Origin: Grammothele lineata
Lineage: Eukaryota > Basidiomycota > Agaricomycetes > Polyporales > Polyporaceae
Reading direction: 5' to 3'
NCBI GenBank assembly: GCA_002150815.3
Contig: NDFF03000030.1
Location: 186,001-250,000 of the forward strand
Length of the DNA stretch: 64,000 nucleotides
Position 1 is the first letter of the stretch; every line of letters starts with the position of its first letter. The position numbers and the translations under genes were made by a program. This document shows positions 12,471 through 23,073 of this stretch, piece after piece. The notes below the pieces were generated by a model. It was not told the DNA's origin and made no database searches. It saw nothing but the letters and a program-made list of their open reading frames with translations.

Positions 12471-13863
12471 TTAACGGTCTCTATTCCTCGCTCGGCGCGC
12501 GCAAGTATTCAAATATTCACGGACGTACCGCAGACGACGTGTGTTCATATGAAAACGCCTGCATTTGACTAGGTCTACAGTGAGCAAGGGCACAGAATGA
12601 GAATGCGATGCATCCTGAAACCAGGCGACTAGTGCCGATGTCAACTCGTCGTGACCGAGGGAACATCTTGAGGTTAATGATCCGAGTCAAACTTTGCTCG
12701 TGACAGCGGTGTTCGGGGTGTTGGACACGAGCATTTTACGACGCCAGGAAGTAAATATCTTGTGAGAAGACAACTGAGCTGGTCGAAGTAATCTGAAGAC
12801 CATCGTATGGGGCTGGAGAAGGAACTTCAATGACAACGTTGCCGTCAGAGTCCGAGTACTGTTAGTACAATCGCAACCGTTTGACGCCCGTGTCGGGAGG
12901 GCACAAATAGAGGCAAACGGCGGCCTCAGGCCGGGCCACCGCTCCGACTCGGACTCCTGCCACTCGCTACTCAAGTCCTTCCATCTCTCTCCGAGCTCTG
13001 CTGCTGACTCATGTGAGTATTTCCTGCTGCCGCTGCATTACTAAGTTCCGACCGGGGCTAAAGGTACCTAGTAGAAGGTCTCAAGATGGTGCAATCTAGT
13101 CGGAAGAGCAACTGGCGGCCAGGGCCCGACTAACTCGGATGATTCTCAGTGCTGAGTCGCACGGAAACAAGTTTCATTTAGCAGTCACAGATGCGATCCC
13201 CTCAATAATCAACTTGAGTACGCATACCGCAACTTTGGAAGTATATTCCATCATCTTAGAAGCTCCTTTGCCACCGCACATCTCAGGCTAGTACTCAACT
13301 TGAAGACCGTGGCCGCGACGTCAGACTGAAGTTGCTAACGGAAGCGATGAGAGTGAGTGCCTATGTAGATCCACGACAATCTAAAGAGCTTAATGAACGA
13401 CTGAGGGCTTCAGAGGAGGGAACACCACATGCTGCATAGCCTTCTACACCAACGGTGCGGTGGTTAGCTGCTAACTGCTACGTCCGAACTCTAGACGCCC
13501 AACATCCCTCCCGCCTCCTCGGCCAGAGTCTCCCTTGACGCTTACTCAGCGGTTTCTCATTGGCTCTCCGATCATGTAGACGCGGTACCGACATCGGGAT
13601 CGTTCTACCAGAGCTGCGATGAAGACCCACTCCGGTGGTGACGCCTTGACTCGAGCGGTCTGCTCATCGCCGCCTCGGGAAACAATCCTACGACGATATT
13701 GAAGTGTCTTAATCATCGTCAATGGGCCTCGATGCAGCTGAACAAGCGATGCCGGAGAGAAGGGTTATATACACGGTGCGTTCAGCCTCTCGTTGTTCGT
13801 TGTTCGTTGTCCTCACAGCCCCTCTCCATATTCAACAACTTCCCGCCAGTCGTCTGTCTGTCC
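12471..13863. other. Intergenic stretch without recognised gene
   Basis: About 1.4 kb. It may hold the first exon and promoter of the minus-strand DUF6535 gene at its left end and the promoter of the MFS gene at its right end. The short ORFs (for example 12687-12974 minus) have no recognisable motif. Nothing else supported. Confidence 0.5.
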
Positions 13864-16030
13864 ATGGCGTCACCTACTACGTCCCCCCAAGCAGCCTCCC
13901 AACAACTTGAACCAGTTGCTACTCCACCTCACCCCGCCAGAAACCACGAAGTCTCGCCACGTATGTCCTTTCTGCCACAACCGCGCATGTCCAACGCTCG
14001 GCGGTATTTCCTCTTCGCCATCTTCTGCGTTGCGAACGCGCTCGACGCGTACAACCTCAACGCACTGTTCGCGGGTCTTCCAGCTCTCAAGGCCGCGTTC
14101 GCGCTCGACGAGGTCGACGCGAGCTGGGTGATGAGCGCGTTCGAGCTCACCTACGCATCCTTTCTCCTCATCGTACGTGCCCCGTCCTGTCTACATCCGG
14201 TCTATTTCTGTGTGGACTGAATGCCCATTTCGCACCGTTGACAGAGCGGGCGGATTAGCGATGTATATCATCCGAGTGAGTCGCTCAGAGTGGCGGTCCT
14301 GGTGTCGATGACACTGACGCCTGGTGTATTTCCACCCAGAACCGGCCTTCGTGCTTGGCGTGTTCGCGCTTGGAGCGCTCTCTCTTGGAGCGGGCTTCGT
14401 GAAGAACAAGATTGGGCTTATCATCATCCGCGCGTTCTGCGGCGTCTGTGAGTTCGTTTCTGCTCTTACCTGGCGTTGTTTCAGCGTATCGACTATTCTC
14501 GGGCCTGAACTGACGTCCTTTGATTCCTATCAGGCGCCGGGCTCAGCATCCCTTCCTCGCTCGCGCTCATCGTGCGCATTTTCCCGGACCCGCACGAGCA
14601 GAGCGTAGCCATTGCGCTCTTCGGCGGGGTTGGAGCGCTTGGAAATGGTGAGCAGCCTCTTTGACGATGGTTCGTTGGCTAAGTTGACACGACGGGCAGT
14701 ATTTGGCACGATGATCAGCGCGTTGTTCGTCGAGTTCGCCGACTACCGGTGGATCTTCTGGTTCACGACAATTGTCGGGATCCCTGCGGCGCTCCTGTGT
14801 GTGGTGCTTATCCCGTCTCATGATCAAGACCAAGTTTCTGAGGGAGACGTGGCCGAGAATGTCAAGGAGCGCTTTGCGAAGCTGCGGAGACTCGATCTTG
14901 TCGGCGTTATAGGTCTGACTGGTGCGTTAACATTTTCAACATATTCGCAACGTCCAGCTCATCCTCTTGATGTGCGCTAGTTGCCCTAATACTCTTTATC
15001 TTCGCTATCACGAGCGGGTCCGGATCAGGTTGGGCCTCGGCACAGGTGCTTGCGCCGCTCATCATATCCGTATTCCTCATGGTCGCGTTTTTCTTCTGGG
15101 AAGCGAGTATGCCCGACGCGAACGCTGCTGTGTATGTCTTTTCCCCAAATTCTCCTCCTACACGTCATGCTAATGTTAAAGTAGCCCGTCGCGAACGTGG
15201 TTCCTCCCGAACTTCTCCGTGCTGTTCGGGGCGTCGCTCCTGCCGTATTTTTGGTGGACGACCGTCTTCGTCATCTTCTTCCCCTTGTGGCAACAGGTTT
15301 ACGGATGGTCTGCGATTAGGTCCGGCCTCCAGATGTACGCCTACTCTGCGCTGCGCTTCTTTCTTCGCATTACTAACATGAAACCTAGGATCCCGGTGGG
15401 CATCTCTGCGACGGTCATCAGCTTTACGAGCCCCCTTGGACGTTACCTACCACGCAAGGCTCTCATCCTGGCCGGGATGATATTCTGCGCGACGGGCACG
15501 GTCCTCCTCGCTTTCGCTGACGCACCCGGAAAGTACTGGCGCTTCGCCTTTCCCGGCGTCATCATCGGCTCTTCGGGCACGATGCTCGTCTATATGCACG
15601 TCAGGTACGCCTCAATTCGACCATATTTCCGTCATCTCAAGTCTGACAAGTCGTTATATCCCCTTGCAGTATCGCGATCTTCCAGACGGCACCGCCGTCC
15701 ATGGCAGGCGTTATCGGCGCGATGTTCAACTGCGCGATACAGCTCGGCGCTGCTCTCGGGCTCTCTATCGACACGTCCATCGAGTCTTCCATCGAAGCGA
15801 AACCCGAGAGTGGCGGTTTCGAGGGCTTCGTCGGACGGCGCGCGACGCTTTGGTGGCTGTTGGCCGTGGTATGTGCTGAGGCCGTCGCGGTCCTCATCTT
15901 CTTCCGCGAGAGTAGGACGCAAGAGGGAGACATGGACGGGAGTACGATCAATGAGATCCACATGGGGTCTGTGACAAAAGAGGCGAAGCGGGGTTCTGGC
16001 TCGTGTGTCAGCGAGAGGGAGGTTGTCTAG
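13864..16030 (+). CDS. Major facilitator superfamily transporter
   Basis: Multi-exon MFS permease, probably a proton-driven drug/metabolite exporter of the DHA2-like (14-helix) type. The start ATG at 13864 gives a 40-residue Ser/Pro/Gln-rich cytoplasmic tail before the first helix (RRYFLFAIFCVANALDAYNL). The loop 2-3 signature appears after an intron as SGRISDVYHPK, and helix 4-5 as IIIRAFCGV then GAGLSIPSSLALIVRIFP. Further helices include YRWIFWFTTIVGIPAALLC, an Ala/Ile-rich pair around 15000-15110, LFGASLLPYFWWTTVFVIF and LWWLLAVVCAEAVAVLIFF. The C-terminus is charged and ends SEREVV. Most introns are 50-70 bases with GT-AG ends. It is co-directional with the flavin-reductase-like gene 456 bases downstream, which may be chance. 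The substrate cannot be read from sequence. Confidence 0.9.
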
Positions 16031-16485
16031 ATGAGGCGAGGGTCGACGACTCCGCAGAGTAGTGATTCCATATTCTACGTCAATGACACGTATAATACGG
16101 AAGTAGGAGATATGACGAGTATCTCTACACCCCACTCACTTAACTCAGTGCCAAATCAATATCAGAGGTTAGTACTACTACTATCTTGATCTGGTTTGGT
16201 GCGCCTGTCGGTGAGACGCCCGCGGTCCGATGGGAAGCTAGAGCCTCGAAATAGGACGGTTGACGAAGACGATACCCTTTCCGTCGGCCGCGACCACTTA
16301 TTCAGCCCGTCACACTCGCCGAGTCAACATGTCTCCCCCATATATTCACTCACGGGTTCACCATATTCCTCCATCGCATGCTCTCGTGCTCCTCCGTCCT
16401 CTATCGCCGCTGTCTTAGATCTCCCACCTCTGCACGTCGTCTCGCTCGACTCCCGCTGCGACTTTCATCTTCGAGCTATCTCACC
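16031..16485. other. Intergenic / promoter of the flavin-reductase-like gene
   Basis: 455 bases between two co-directional genes. The last ~120 bases before the ATG are pyrimidine-rich (CTCCTCCGTCCTC type), as is common just upstream of fungal starts. No other feature was found. Confidence 0.45.
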
Positions 16486-17803
16486 ATGTCCAACGCGCCA
16501 GAGCTTCCTCCGTTCGCCGAGTTCAAGTCGAAGTACACTGCGGCACACAACCCCGGCTTCACGTATGGACAGAAGGTCGACGCGACTGAGGATGGGCGCC
16601 GCTGGGTCGAGGGCGAGAAGGAGGGTTGGTTGGCCATTGAGACTGCAAAGGAGGCACCTATGTAAGTGTATACTTCGCGGTCCCCTCGCTTTGGTGGCTA
16701 TATGCGCCCTCTTCTGCTGGTCCCCGCTCTTTGATGAGGATGATTACATGCATAGCGTGCATATAGCTTGGAGCGTCACCCGAGACCTGTACTGATTCTC
16801 ATCTTGCTCATTCGCGCAGGGATCTGGTGCGTCTTCCTGCTGAATGGAATACAACGCTCCGTATGAACCACCCGCATTTTGTGATATGCAGTACAAGATG
16901 ATGATCAGTGGGATCGTCCCTCGTCCGATCGCGTTCGTGTCCAGTATCGCTGAAGACGGCACGGAGAACCTAGCCCCGTTCAGGTGAGCGTCGTTGTATT
17001 GCGTTATATATCGTCATGTCAACGCGATGTTCTCGCGTTTCTCGCCACTTTTCAGCTGGTTCAACATGGTACGTACCAGGCTCTTCTTGAATCGGCCTGT
17101 TGGTTACTAAAGATCCGCTTAAACATTATGCGATAGGTCACGCACAGCCCTCCCCTCGTCTCTATCTCTGTATCTGCGAACCCCAGCGCGGCATCGGGCA
17201 TGAAGGACACCGCGCACAACATCAAAGCGACGAAGAACTTCACAGTGAACATCATCAGCGAGCCGTTCATTGAGAACGCGAACGTCACCTCGCTCAACGC
17301 GCCCAGCGACGTGAGCGAGTGGCCGATCTCGGGGCTCACGAAGGAGCTGAGCGTGCGTTCTTCATTCGCTTTATCTGCATGACGTTCAATTACGCTCATC
17401 TCCGGGTTTATAGACCCAAGTTAAGGCTTCGCGCGTCAAGGAGAGCGCGTTCAGCATGGAGTGCGAGGTGCGTCTCACATACATCCGCTTCTCACGCTTA
17501 CGCTCACCCACCGCCCCTCCCCCCACTCCTCAGCTCTTCCAAGCGATCGACATCACGCACCCCGAGTCCGGGAAGCAGACTACGACACTCATACTCGGGC
17601 TCGTGAAGCTCATCCATGTCCGCAAGGACGTCCTCAACGAGCGCGGCCAGGTCGACATCACGAAGCTCAAGCCCGTGAGTCGCAACGGCGACATTTCGTA
17701 CGCGCGCGTCGGCGATGCGTTCCGTCTCCCGCGGCCTGCATGGGACCAGGAGGGCGAGAAGATCAGCGCGTTCCTCAGGCAGGCCGGCGCAGGTGAGGCT
17801 TAG
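16486..17803 (+). CDS. Flavin-reductase-like (FMN-binding split-barrel) domain protein
   Basis: A flavin-reductase-like protein, expected to bind FMN in a split-barrel fold. Exon 1 (16486-16661) starts MSNAPELPPFAEFKSKY. The conserved core YKMMISGIVPRPIAFVSSI begins at 16892, and the diagnostic FSWFNMVTHSPPLVSIS is assembled from three exons. Later segments are NIKATKNFTVNIISE (the typical DT..N....F.VNI strand), SAFSMECELFQAIDI, and a C-terminal VGDAFRLPRPAW before TAG at 17801. Correct joining needs two microexons: 7 bases at 16820-16826 and 13 bases at 17056-17068. The family donates reduced flavin or acts on small substrates; the partner is unknown. The last coding bases and 3' flank are the left edge of a diverged tandem repeat. 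Confidence 0.9.
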
Positions 17804-18547
17804 ATGTTTAGTCAACAAGTTGGCGTACGGTTGTAGCAGCATACACGGTTGATGTTTGTACGGAAATAGGCCTCGAATCTCGGTTATAAGTAAAGCCCCT
17901 TCTGCCGCCGACACGATCTGCCTCCCAATTGCGTCCTCCGCGCCATTATCGGGTCTCGAGCAGATATGACGGGCTAGTCATTGACTTGAATCTTTGTGGT
18001 TGCTCCTCTCGTGGATTCCGAACGTCCTGAACGTCATCGACATGCCCTGTTGGAGTTGGCCATCAGCTTGTACATTATAGCTCGAGGAACGGGAAAACAA
18101 CTCATGAAGCTGGCTACAGAGCGCCTACTATTACTCACATTCATCGACAAAAATCTTGACGTCACCTGAGAATAGTGTCTTTGGGCGCGTTCCTCGGGCA
18201 GGCGGGCACAGGCGAGGCTCAAGTGTTTGGCTAACAAGTTAGAGTACGGCCGCAGCAGTATACACGGCTTATGTCTGTAAACGATTTCCCTTTGCTCCCC
18301 GGCCCAGCCGCCAGGTGTGTTAGGCTTCTAGTCATTCACTTAGATCCGTGCGATTATTCCACTCGTGAATTTCAGGTATCTGGGTCGTCATACACGGGCC
18401 CTGTCGGGATTAGCTATCAGTTTGTACATCATTGATCCAATAGAGCTTGAGGAAGGGGGAAACTCTCATGATTCTGGCTACAGGATGCCTGCCGTTACTC
18501 ACATAGATGGACGGAAATCCCGACGTCGCCTGAGAATAGTGTCTTGA
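17770..18547. repeat. Diverged tandem repeat spanning two convergent gene ends
   Basis: Two units in direct orientation: about 17770-18183 and 18187-18543. The left edge of each resembles the last codons of the flavin-reductase-like gene (GCGTTCCTC.GGCAGG.. at 17768 and 18188), followed by AACAAGTT..AGTACGG and a TACACGG motif. The right edge of each carries CCTGAGAATAGTGTCTT (18166 and 18525), which on the minus strand is the coding 3' end of the F-box-like gene. Offsets change from about 417 to 359 bases across the unit, so indels have accumulated. Unit 2 keeps the F-box 3' end in use; unit 1 looks like its decayed copy. Confidence 0.75.
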
Positions 18548-20167
18548 TGTACCACTCCCAGTACCGCTTGTCAGCTGTTCGTGGGGCGCTTTTGATACTG
18601 AAAGTAATCTCTGATAAAGTACATGAATCTAGGAGGTAATCGGCACAAGAACCGGAAGAATAAGAGCAGGACTATAAGACATGAGTACCAGTAAGCAACG
18701 CAAATGCTCACCTATAATAGTTGCTATGTCACGGACAAAAACCGCGAGCTCCTTCCTTGTCCACGACTCGCTGTAGCTGAAGTCACCCTCTAAGTTCGAT
18801 ACCTGGATATTGAGCCAAAGATATTTCTTCGGTCTCTCGGACGTCCATGTTCGAAGAGTCGAAGAGACTAGCTGTAGAAGAAGATTTCGAGAGACGGCAT
18901 CGGGATGATACAGGCATGGGAGCGTGAGCCTTCCGATGTCGGAGAATTTATCCAGATTTAATGCCCTTAGCTGGCCTGAACAACAGCATTCGGGTGAGTC
19001 TACAGCAGACGTCTCTAGACTCCGAACTGCTCACCAGAGTCATCGCGATAAAAGGATCCCATCCACACCTCACTTAGGCTGTGAGGAGTAAGAGCAGCAA
19101 GAAGACGATCGGCACCGTCGTAGGGAATATCGCTCAGCTGATCGTCAATCGTTGAGCATGAATGAGTCAAGGATGAAGAATCAGATGCATTCACAACGCA
19201 CCTGCAAATGACGCAGGTTTGGTAGAAACCGGCCCTCTTTCCGAGTCACGAATGGAGGAACATGACCGAGTTGTGTCCAATGAACGGGCGCACAGGTGAG
19301 AGTCTCCATTCGCGGAAAGCAGCACAAAAATCGCATGAATTCACCGAAAGTCATGAATGAGACGCTGTAAATGCACAATCGTGTGACACCTTCGAAAGGT
19401 TTGCATAAGGCAGGAAACCTCGGCGACAAGATAAGATGGGGAAATAGGGCCTCCCTGGCGTGCTCCCTTCGTTGCTCGTCGGTCATCCATCTGGTGTCGC
19501 AGCCGTAAAGATGCAAACTGGAGAGAAAAGGGAGTTTCCCACGAAGCAAGGCAGGGAAGAGTGCGACGACGTTGCGCGAAGGAAATCCGCCCCGGGTTTC
19601 CGAATGGCAAGGTTCTATATCGACTTCTTCAGCCTGAGACGAGGTCCGGGCTGGAGTCCAGCAGCAAAGGCGGAGAGTCTGGACGTGAGAACCGCGACCA
19701 GGTTCTCTCTCCAGGAGCGCTGCCGTTTTGTACAGACAATCTGGAGAATAGATGTCCAATTCTCGGAATAATCTGAACTGCGCGCGTGCGCGCCATGCCC
19801 TGCAAACGAGGGTACAGCTTGTGAGAGTCCTGTGCCACTCCGTACGGCTTTCTAGATCAAACGCTGGGTATATGGCGTCGGCCACCTGGTCGATGATTAT
19901 CTCGCATAGTTCCGTTGGAAGGATAGGCCGAGGCGGCGGGGGTGTGAAGTCAAGCGCGTACAGGTTACGCAGCTCGTTCGTGAAGGGATCCTGGTGGGCG
20001 ATGATGAAGGTGGCGTACCAGCAAAAGAAGTCGACGGGATCCGTGGGCACAGGGAGGAGTGGAAGATCGTTTGTAGTATCAAGGGAATCGCGAGGCCGAA
20101 GGAGAGGGGCGTGGCGGCGGGAGAGGCGAGGGTAGAAGACGCAGAAAGGATTGAAGGCGGCGTACAT
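18495..20167 (-). CDS. F-box-like / leucine-rich protein (paralogue 1)
   Basis: First exon of about 320 codons, starting MYAAFNPFC at 20167. The F-box-like helix pair is PILPTELCEIIIDQVADAIY...TLTSCTLVCRAW near residues 80-125. Leucine-rich segments follow, with a block shared by all five paralogues here: SRNVVALFPALLRGKLPFLSS, then FGEFMRFLCCFPRMETL. The ORF runs into an intron after LRHLQ. I join further exons: SDIPYDGADRLLAALTPHS; RALNLDKFSDIGRLTLP through NIQVSNLEGDF; and a last exon with KRYWEWYIKTLFSGDVG and TAA at 18495. F-box proteins usually link substrates to SCF ubiquitin ligases, so substrate recognition is the likely role. The 3' exons are less certain than the first. Confidence 0.75.
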
Positions 20168-20897
20168 GGCGAGCGTGGGGTCAGATGGGGAGAAAGGGCA
20201 TAGAGCCGAGACCCTGGTACAATCCGAGTTTCGAGCTTAAGTACTTACTAGTACTTGCATGACCACCTTGCTGTGCTCGCAGCTGGGATAAAATCTGGCA
20301 TATTAGACAGTGCGGCGATACGCTGGGACGATGCGCTGTGCTTTTGGGTTAACGTTCGAGTCATTGAGCGCTGTTCCGTTCAACCCGAGTGCTCGTGCGG
20401 CTGGCAGCGGTCAAGCCGCGGTGCGGTAGCAGCCGGCCAAACGGCGACAGGATCTGAGGGAAAGTGCGTTTCGCAACTTCCTGCAGAGCTAGTACTTACT
20501 ATAGGCAAATTGGACAACCAGGCAGTCATCGTCCATACTGCACTGTTCACAACGCGCGAGGTTAGCACACATTTCCCCCGTATTTAAGCAGTGAACTACG
20601 ACGGACATGGATAACGGTACCTGGAGAGTGAACGGAACCGAGGGTTCTCCACCTCCAAATGGAGTCGAGGGATCGGGCGCCTGTTGAGCCGTTTCAGGCG
20701 CTCGGGCGCTCATCAAACAGCGAGGGATACCGTAGAGTACACCAACTAGAGATACAACACGACAAAACAAAACAAACAAATATACGTACAACATCATACA
20801 AAACCTACAGCCGGATCGTACACCACCTCCCAGTGCCCACGCCAATCCACCCAAAAACAGGCGCGGGGATCCAACGTTCAACGTTCCAACATCGACC
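20168..20897. other. Intergenic with a repeated 11-mer
   Basis: About 730 bases. The motif AGTACTTACTA occurs at about 20240 and 20490, and again at about 61488 near the tRNA gene. Small ORFs on both strands have no recognisable motif. No gene supported. Confidence 0.4.
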
Positions 20898-22093
20898 TCA
20901 GAGCACCAACGCCGCGCCCAGAGTCAGACACAGCGCCATCCCCACCCCAACCTCCATCATCCCTAGCGATCGGCCGCCCCAAGCACGCATTGGGGCGGCG
21001 CCGCTGGTGTCTGAGCTCCCGCTCGCCCCGAGGCCTGAAGAGGTGGGCGCGGCGGGCGCGGTGAAGGTGCTCGTGAGCGTGCGGGAGGCGCTGGAGCTAC
21101 CTGTGGAAGAGGAGGAGGCGGAGGGGGTGATGACTGTTGTTACGACTGTTACGGAGACTGGGAGGGGGTGGGTGAGTTGGAGATGGGGAGGTGGGGAGCG
21201 ATGGGGAAGGAGAGGGTGTATGCATGCGGATGGGAGACGTACCATCTGTGCTCGTGTCACTTGTGGTCGCGGTGGTGGTGTCCGTGGCAGAAGGCCCGGT
21301 CGTGCTGACGGTGGCAGTGGAGGATGAGCCGGGGACGGTTACTGTCACAGTCGCGGTGGCCCCGCTGGACGTGGCAGAGTTCGTCGAAGAGGGTGGCGAG
21401 ACGGGGGGTATCCCTGTGTGCGACGCGTTGGCGGGTAGCTTTCGGTGAGAAGAGAAGGCTAGGCATACCTGAAGTGATGGAGGTAGAGCTCGCAGGCGCA
21501 GTGGTCGCTCCCGTGGAGATAGATGTGCCTACGAATCATTGCGTGGCGTTAGTACAAGAGCGCGCGCGGCACGGTGAAGGATGCTCACCCACAAGTTGGC
21601 ACGAAGTCATGAGGACGGCCTGGCCCGTCGACTTGTCGTTCGCCGAGCACGCCGTCGTCATGCAGTTCACCGCGTCGGGCATGAAATCAGGATTGTGGCA
21701 CGCGCACGCAAAGTTTCTGCACAAAAGCCTAATGAGCGTCCCGCCCCCTCGAGAGGTTGATCCGAGCTTCCATTCCATCCCGTCCTGCCCCCACATGCCC
21801 ACAAGTCCACACAAGAACATCAACATGGGCACTCACAGGCTGTCTCCACATCCGACCGCGCTAGACGCGTTCGTCGCGCACTGCGACGCACATGCGGGGA
21901 GGCCGATCGCGCGGGCGCGAAGCCAGACGTCTTCGAACGGATGCGCGCGGGCCTCGACCCCGAGCCCGAGCGCTTTTGCGGAGCGGCCGTCGCGTCGGAA
22001 GCCGGAGGACCAGGACCAGAGGATGAGGAAGAGGGAGAGGAGGACCCAGCGGGGTTGTTGGGCGAGGAAGGACATGGTCGAGAGGGTCTTCAT
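20898..22093 (-). CDS. CFEM-domain GPI-anchored surface protein (copy 1)
   Basis: Five exons. Exon 1 starts at 22093 (alternative in-frame Met six codons later) with a hydrophobic secretion signal (WVLLSLFLILWSW). The CFEM domain is joined over an intron: ACASQC, VGCGDSLNFACAC, VNCMTTACS and LMTSCQ give the eight cysteines in CFEM spacing (C-x3-C ... C ... C-x-C ... C ... C ... C). The family's haem-ligand Asp could be the one in CGD; the position three before CxC is Asn here. The rest is a Ser/Thr-rich stalk (TATVTVTVPGSSSTATV), ending in the hydrophobic MMEVGVGMALCLTLGAALVL that suits a GPI-anchor signal. CFEM proteins act in haem/iron capture or host-surface contact. A second CFEM gene lies at 59420. 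Confidence 0.87.
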
Positions 22094-22889
22094 CAGAGTC
22101 GTAAATAGAACTGTTGCTGCTGGACGGTGTGGGTATAGATCAACACAGGGAATGCGGCGAAACTAAAGACGGAAGAAAGGGAGGTGGATGCGTCGGAAAT
22201 GGAGCAGAGTGACGGGGTTTGGAGAGGCGGCGCGGAGGAGGACAGCGACGCGTCGGGGGAAAGAGGCGTGGGGGAAAGAGCGGGGGAGTTTATAACGGGC
22301 GGGGCGAAGATGGCGGAGGAGAGAAGAAGTTCGGAGGTCGCGATCAGAGAAAGCAGCAGCTGTCCCGGGCTCTCGGCCACGCGTCCCGGCCTCGTCGATT
22401 CTCGCCTCTGCTGCACGCCCGCACAGTCACCTGGGCCTTCCCGCCGGCCCCGAGGCCATGAGGTTCTGCATCCTCCGCGCGCGTGCGAGCACGACGCACG
22501 TCGGCGACGGCGACCGTCGGGGGAACACGCACATCTTCGGTGCTGAGGTTCTCCATCCGTCCGTCAGCTGATTGGGGGCCCGTCTTCCTCATGAAGAAGG
22601 CGCGGGCGTCGTCGAATGCATGCTTTGATTCGAGCCCGGAGGCACCGCCGGAGAGCATCACGAGGCCAGTCCCACCGTTTCGTGAACTCCGCGTGCACAT
22701 TGGCCGGAAGCTTCTTCGCGCCCGACCAGGATATCACAAGACGAGGGAAACATGTTAGAGAACCAGCACGTCTTCCCGAGCACAGCAAAAAACACGGGTC
22801 GCGTTTCGAGCGTAGAATTATGGAAGAGGATGAAAAAGAGAGGTAGACGAGCAAGAGCCTCGAGAGGCGTTTGGGCGGAGGCCTTTTCG
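22094..22889. other. Intergenic, possible unresolved exon
   Basis: About 800 bases between the CFEM start and the first duplicated module. Minus-strand frames at 22344-22700 and 22564-22854 stay open for ~100 codons and contain a protein-like stretch (GLVMLSGGASGLESKHAFDDA), but I could not build a gene from them, and the plus strand is also open. Left as undecided. Confidence 0.3.
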
Positions 22890-23073
22890 TCCAGCGCGGA
22901 TCACGGCAATTGCCGGCGCATATGTCTCCGGTATGTCGCCAACTCTATCTTGGATCTTGTCTCAGGACCGACTCCCGACCAGACTCGCGAATTTCTTTTG
23001 ACCTCGTCCTTAACATCCACCTTTTGCACTAGCCCCGTCTTCTTCGTGCAAAATCCCTCCCTTCTACGAATAC

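Noticed and set aside
12687..12974. 95-codon minus ORF
   Set aside because: No motif and no matching exon to extend it; probably chance.
21324..22166. 280-codon plus-strand ORF
   Set aside because: Antisense to the CFEM gene, whose exons, eight cysteines and splice sites are convincing.
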